The notes under the pieces are model-generated. The model was not told the DNA's origin, did no database searches, and was given only the letters and a program-made list of their open reading frames with translations. A stretch of 33,196 bases of DNA from Alphaproteobacteria bacterium MarineAlpha2_Bin1 (GTDB taxonomy: Bacteria > Pseudomonadota > Alphaproteobacteria > SHVP01): assembly GCA_002938125.1 (NCBI GenBank), contig PTLN01000007.1, positions 1 to 33,196 on the forward strand, written 5' to 3'. Below, piece after piece: positions 29,307-33,196 of this stretch (position 1 is its first letter; every line of letters starts with the position of its first letter). The position numbers were made by a program, and so were the translations under genes.

Positions 29307-29786
29307 CTACCTATAATTTTGATTAAAAACAACTGGTCTCGGTTTATATTGCCCCATACTAATGACTCTATCATACATTACTATAGCACCAGCCATTGCC
29401 AAATTTATACAAAATTTTGTCGGAATTTTAACGGTATATTTACAACTAGAGATAATATTTTTTGATAAATTTCCTTTCTCAGGACCTAAAATATAAATAG
29501 CTTTTTGTGGATGCCTAAATTTTGGTAATTCAATTGAATCTTCAGTTAACTCAATACCTATAAGTATTGAACCTTCTGGGATCAAAAAATCAGAAAACTT
29601 GTTATAATTGTAAATTGGCATATGGACTATAGATTTTGAAGTATTTGATTTAGCTAAACTTGGAGAATACCGGCCTCCTATTGTAAATACAAAACTTGCA
29701 CCAAATGCATGCGCTGACCTAAATAGGTTTCCAGCATTCATTTGTTTGCTGAGACTCTCGACCCCTATAGCAAAAAAACCTCGCAT
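29307..29786 (-). CDS. SpoU/TrmH-family RNA 2'-O-methyltransferase
   Basis: GVESLSKQMNAGNLFRSAHAFGASFVFTI, IYILGPEKGNLSKNII, CINLAMAGAIVMYDR: SPOUT motifs 1-3. Confidence 0.85.
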   Translation of the reverse strand: MRGFFAIGVESLSKQMNAGNLFRSAHAFGASFVFTIGGRYSPSLAKSNTSKSIVHMPIYNYNKFSDFLIPEGSILIGIELTEDSIELPKFRHPQKAIYILGPEKGNLSKNIISSCKYTVKIPTKFCINLAMAGAIVMYDRVISMGQYKPRPVVFNQNYR

Positions 29787-29821
29787 ACCTGTCCTTAACT
29801 ATTTCTTTAAATTTATAATAT

Positions 29822-31783
29822 TTAGCGCTCTAATTGTTTTAAATTTTTAAAATAATTCAATGCTTGAGGGTTAGATAAAGCCTCTTTATTTTTTACTGGC
29901 CTGTTATGAATAACTTCTCTCACTGCTAATTCAGTAATTTTACCTGAAATGGTCCTAGGAATATCCTCAACAGATATTACTTTTGCAGGGACATGCCTAG
30001 GGGAGGTATTAATTTTTATTTTATTTTTTATATCTTCTATAAATTGATCGTCTAATTTTTCTCCAGGGACCATTTTTACAAATAATATTATTCGAATATC
30101 ATCATTCCATTCTTGTGAAACACAAATAGCTTCAGAAATTTCTTTGTAACTTTCTACTTGTCTATAAATTTCAGCTGTCCCAATTCTAACACCACCTGGA
30201 TTAAGAATTGCATCAGACCTTCCATAAATAACCATTCCGTTATTTTTAGTAATCTCCGAATAGTCACCATGAGTCCAGATACCTGGGAATTTTTTAAAGT
30301 AAGCCTCTAAATATTTCTCATTATTTTTATCATCCCAAAAACCAATTGGCATAGATGGGAAAGATTCAATACAAACCAACTCTCCTTTTTCACCTACAAT
30401 TTCTTGAGCGTCTTCATTATATACTCTAACCTTCATTCCAATAGCCTTAGATTGTATTTCACCTCTCCAAACTGGTTTAACAGACAAACCTGACGCAAAA
30501 CAAGCTATTATATCTGTACCACCGGATATAGATGATAAACGAACATTATTTTTAACTTTTTCATAAATATAATCAAATGAATCAGGTGATAAGGGAGAAC
30601 CTGTTGATAAGATAGTTCTTAAAGAATCTAGCTTAAAGGTTTTATTTAAAATTATTTCTTCCTTCGAGCATGCATCAATAAATTTAGCCGATGTACCAAA
30701 AATATTTACATTATATTTCTCAATTAAACCCCAGAGCCTCTCAAAATTAGGGTAAAAAGGTGAGCCATCATACAAAATTAAAGTTGCCTTGCGTGATAAA
30801 GCTGAAACGACCCAATTCCACATCATCCAACCACATGTTGTAAAATAAAAAATTTTATCACCTTCTTTAAGGTCCGTGTGAAAAATATGTTCCTTATTAT
30901 GCTGTAATAAAGTTCCACCAATACTGTGAATTATACATTTTGGTATACCTGTTGTACCTGAGGAATACATAATATATAAGGGGTCATTAAATTTCATATG
31001 TTTGAACGTTATATTTGCTTGAGAAAAATTTTTTACATAGTTATTCCATGAAATAGATTTTTTTAGAGTAACTGTTTGCTCCTCTTTTGAATTGTATGGA
31101 ACAATTACTACTCTCTTTAGTGATTCAAGTTCACTTATTATTTTTTCTATTTTTGATAAACAATCAAATCTCCTACCATTATAAAAATAATTACTGCAAG
31201 CGACTAATACAGAAGGCTCAATTTGGCCAAATCTATCTTTTACTCCTTGAACGCCGAAATCAGGTGAGCATGAAGACCATATTGCACCCAAGCTTGTAGC
31301 AGCTAACATAGCAATAATAGTTTCAGGCATATTAGGCATATAAGCGACAACTCTATCTCCTTCTTTAATACCATCTGCTTTTAGAGCTTGGGCAAATATT
31401 GAAACTTGATGACGTAACATAATCCATGAAATTTTTTTTGTAGTTTGATCTTCACCTTCAAAAATTATTGCATCCGTGTCGTCTTCTCCAATCATTAGAT
31501 TTTCAGCAAAATTTAATTGTGCATCTGGAAACCATTTAGCACCTGGCATTAAATGCCTGTCCTCTACAATTTTTTTTCCTCTAGTTTTGGAAATAATTTG
31601 GCTGAAATCCCAAAGAGATTCATAAAATTCTTCAGGATTTTTTTCAGCCCAACAAAAAAGACCTTCGTAATTTTCTAATATCACTCCCTTTGGAATTAGG
31701 TAAGAAATAAATTTATTTATATTACTTTTTTTAATATCTTCTTCACTAGGGGACCATAATGGTATATTTTCTGATTTATCCAT
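29822..31783 (-). CDS. Acetoacetyl-CoA synthetase (acetoacetate-CoA ligase)
   Basis: 653 aa ANL-family; YIMYSSGTTGIPKCIIHSIGGTLLQHNKEHIFHTDLKEGDKIFYFTTCGWMMWNWVVSALSRKATLILYDGSPFYP, typical acetoacetate-CoA ligase. Confidence 0.93.
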   Translation of the reverse strand: MDKSENIPLWSPSEEDIKKSNINKFISYLIPKGVILENYEGLFCWAEKNPEEFYESLWDFSQIISKTRGKKIVEDRHLMPGAKWFPDAQLNFAENLMIGEDDTDAIIFEGEDQTTKKISWIMLRHQVSIFAQALKADGIKEGDRVVAYMPNMPETIIAMLAATSLGAIWSSCSPDFGVQGVKDRFGQIEPSVLVACSNYFYNGRRFDCLSKIEKIISELESLKRVVIVPYNSKEEQTVTLKKSISWNNYVKNFSQANITFKHMKFNDPLYIMYSSGTTGIPKCIIHSIGGTLLQHNKEHIFHTDLKEGDKIFYFTTCGWMMWNWVVSALSRKATLILYDGSPFYPNFERLWGLIEKYNVNIFGTSAKFIDACSKEEIILNKTFKLDSLRTILSTGSPLSPDSFDYIYEKVKNNVRLSSISGGTDIIACFASGLSVKPVWRGEIQSKAIGMKVRVYNEDAQEIVGEKGELVCIESFPSMPIGFWDDKNNEKYLEAYFKKFPGIWTHGDYSEITKNNGMVIYGRSDAILNPGGVRIGTAEIYRQVESYKEISEAICVSQEWNDDIRIILFVKMVPGEKLDDQFIEDIKNKIKINTSPRHVPAKVISVEDIPRTISGKITELAVREVIHNRPVKNKEALSNPQALNYFKNLKQLER

Positions 31784-31822
31784 TTATTTACTCTTAAAAA
31801 CATTTAGCTCTATCTTAAATTA

Positions 31823-32683
31823 ATGAGAATAAAAATAAACATATTTTTAGTTGCAACTTTATTAATGTTGGGATCTGCCCTACTCTTTACAATAATGATT
31901 GCTGCTATTCGATTAGCATCTGAGGAAGTAAATGCATTTGTAATTGTATTTTACCGCAATCTTTTTGGGTTTATAATTGTTGGCCCAATATTATATAAAA
32001 ATGGCTTTAATTTATTAAAAACAAAAAAATTAAAAATCTTTTTTTTAAGATCATTTGTGGGTATTCTAGCCATGTTTACTTGGTTTCATGGAGTAATTTA
32101 TACACCCTTAGCTGAGGCAGTGGCTCTAAATTTTACAATGCCGCTATTTGTGATAATAGTTGCAGCTTTTGCTTTAACAGAGAAAATAAGATGGAGGAGA
32201 TGGTTAGCAACTTTTATAGGTTTTGGTGGCACATTAGTAGTTTTAAAACCTGGTTTCGAAGTAATTACTTTTGGTCATCTAGAAATTCTTTTATCTTCAC
32301 TGTTTATGGCTATTGCATTTATACTTGTAAAAAAATTATCTTTAACAGAACCAACAAACAGAATTGTAGTATACATGCTTCTTATTAACACACCTATTGC
32401 CTTTATTCCTGCATTATTTTTTTGGGAATGGCCATCTCTTTATATATTAATGATTCTAATATTAATCGGTGTATCTGGGACCCTTGCTCATTTTATGTTT
32501 ACCAAGTCAGTTTCACTAGTCGAAATAACTTCAATAATACCAATTGACTTTTCAAGATTACCAATGACAGCAATAATAGCGTATGTTTTTTTTCTCGAAA
32601 GACCTACTTTAGATACTTTTATTGGAGGACTAATTATTTTTGTAAGCACAATATATATTCTCCACCGAGAAATAAAAAAATAA
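31823..32683 (+). CDS. DMT-superfamily EamA-type transporter
   Basis: About ten TM helices in two repeats; FYRNLFGFIIVGP and FTMPLFVIIVAAFALTEKIRWRRWLATFIGFGGTLVVLKPG. Confidence 0.9.
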   Translation: MRIKINIFLVATLLMLGSALLFTIMIAAIRLASEEVNAFVIVFYRNLFGFIIVGPILYKNGFNLLKTKKLKIFFLRSFVGILAMFTWFHGVIYTPLAEAVALNFTMPLFVIIVAAFALTEKIRWRRWLATFIGFGGTLVVLKPGFEVITFGHLEILLSSLFMAIAFILVKKLSLTEPTNRIVVYMLLINTPIAFIPALFFWEWPSLYILMILILIGVSGTLAHFMFTKSVSLVEITSIIPIDFSRLPMTAIIAYVFFLERPTLDTFIGGLIIFVSTIYILHREIKK

Positions 32684-32692
32684 TTTAATTCT

Positions 32693-33175
32693 ATGACAAA
32701 AAAAATTAATATTTTATTTCTATGTACTGGAAATATTTGTCGTTCACCTACAGCTGAAGGAATATTCAGAAAAAAAGTTGAAGAAGAAAATATTGAGAAA
32801 TTTTTTTTTATTGACTCTGCAGGTACACATGGTTACCACGATGGAGAAGCACCTGATTTACGCTCGCAAAAAGAATGCAGAAAAAATAATATAGATTTGT
32901 CCAAAATAAAATCACGTAAATTAAATAATGAAGATATAAAAAATTTTGATTACATCATAGCGATGGATAGAAATCATTATAATTTTATAATGAAAAAAAA
33001 ACAAAAAGTAAATTGCAGTTTACTTATGACTTATGCAAAAAAAACTAATATAACTGATGTCCCAGATCCTTATTACGGAAGTGAAAAAAATTTTTTTGAA
33101 ACATTCAAAATAATTAATGATGGAATAGTAGGATTAATAAAGGAATTAAAAAAAATACATCATATTGAAGGTTAG
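32693..33175 (+). CDS. Low-molecular-weight protein-tyrosine-phosphatase
   Basis: Active site LFLCTGNICRSPTAEGIF (CX5R) and VPDPYYGSEKNFFETF. Confidence 0.95.
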   Translation: MTKKINILFLCTGNICRSPTAEGIFRKKVEEENIEKFFFIDSAGTHGYHDGEAPDLRSQKECRKNNIDLSKIKSRKLNNEDIKNFDYIIAMDRNHYNFIMKKKQKVNCSLLMTYAKKTNITDVPDPYYGSEKNFFETFKIINDGIVGLIKELKKIHHIEG

Positions 33176-33196
33176 TAAATTTATTTTTGCAATTCT

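Noticed and set aside
1-33196. CRISPR arrays, tRNA/rRNA genes, transposases and integrases
   Set aside because: No regularly spaced repeats, tRNA-like CCA/T-arm patterns or mobile-element proteins were noticed; tRNAscan-SE and Infernal would be decisive.

Overview
AT-rich bacterial chromosomal window. Gene families and local order (argG-rlmN-ialB-like, yggT-folD) suggest an alphaproteobacterium, possibly a streamlined marine lineage; this is inference. No tRNA, rRNA, CRISPR array or insertion sequence was recognised. Main blocks: (1) a minus-strand cobalamin-uptake operon (btuB-btuF-btuC-btuD-tonB) behind a clear cobalamin riboswitch, running with gaps of 5 nt or less into a truncated molybdenum-hydroxylase large subunit that the ORF track misses; (2) a divergent HupE/UreJ-like gene; (3) an RND efflux pair whose membrane-fusion protein carries four N-terminal EF-hand-like loops; (4) a lipid-modification-type cluster (FAD-dependent amine oxidase-like protein, DUF1365, CFA-synthase-like methyltransferase, DUF6134-like, NTF2-like, DUF3833) next to speD; (5) a catabolic-looking region (alpha/beta hydrolase with a non-canonical nucleophile elbow, quinone oxidoreductase, SDR, PEP mutase/isocitrate lyase-family protein, isochorismatase-like hydrolase, CaiB/BaiF CoA transferase); (6) housekeeping genes (yggT, folD, argG, rlmN, ialB-like, SpoU methyltransferase, acetoacetyl-CoA synthetase, EamA transporter, LMW-PTP). 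The most notable points are the EF-hand/MFP fusion, a small conserved-looking ORF that seems to need an ATT/ATA start codon, a possible RBS-sequestering stem after the riboswitch, the molybdenum hydroxylase in the B12 operon, and the hydrolase with Arg in place of the catalytic nucleophile. I saw no clear example of a wholly new system.
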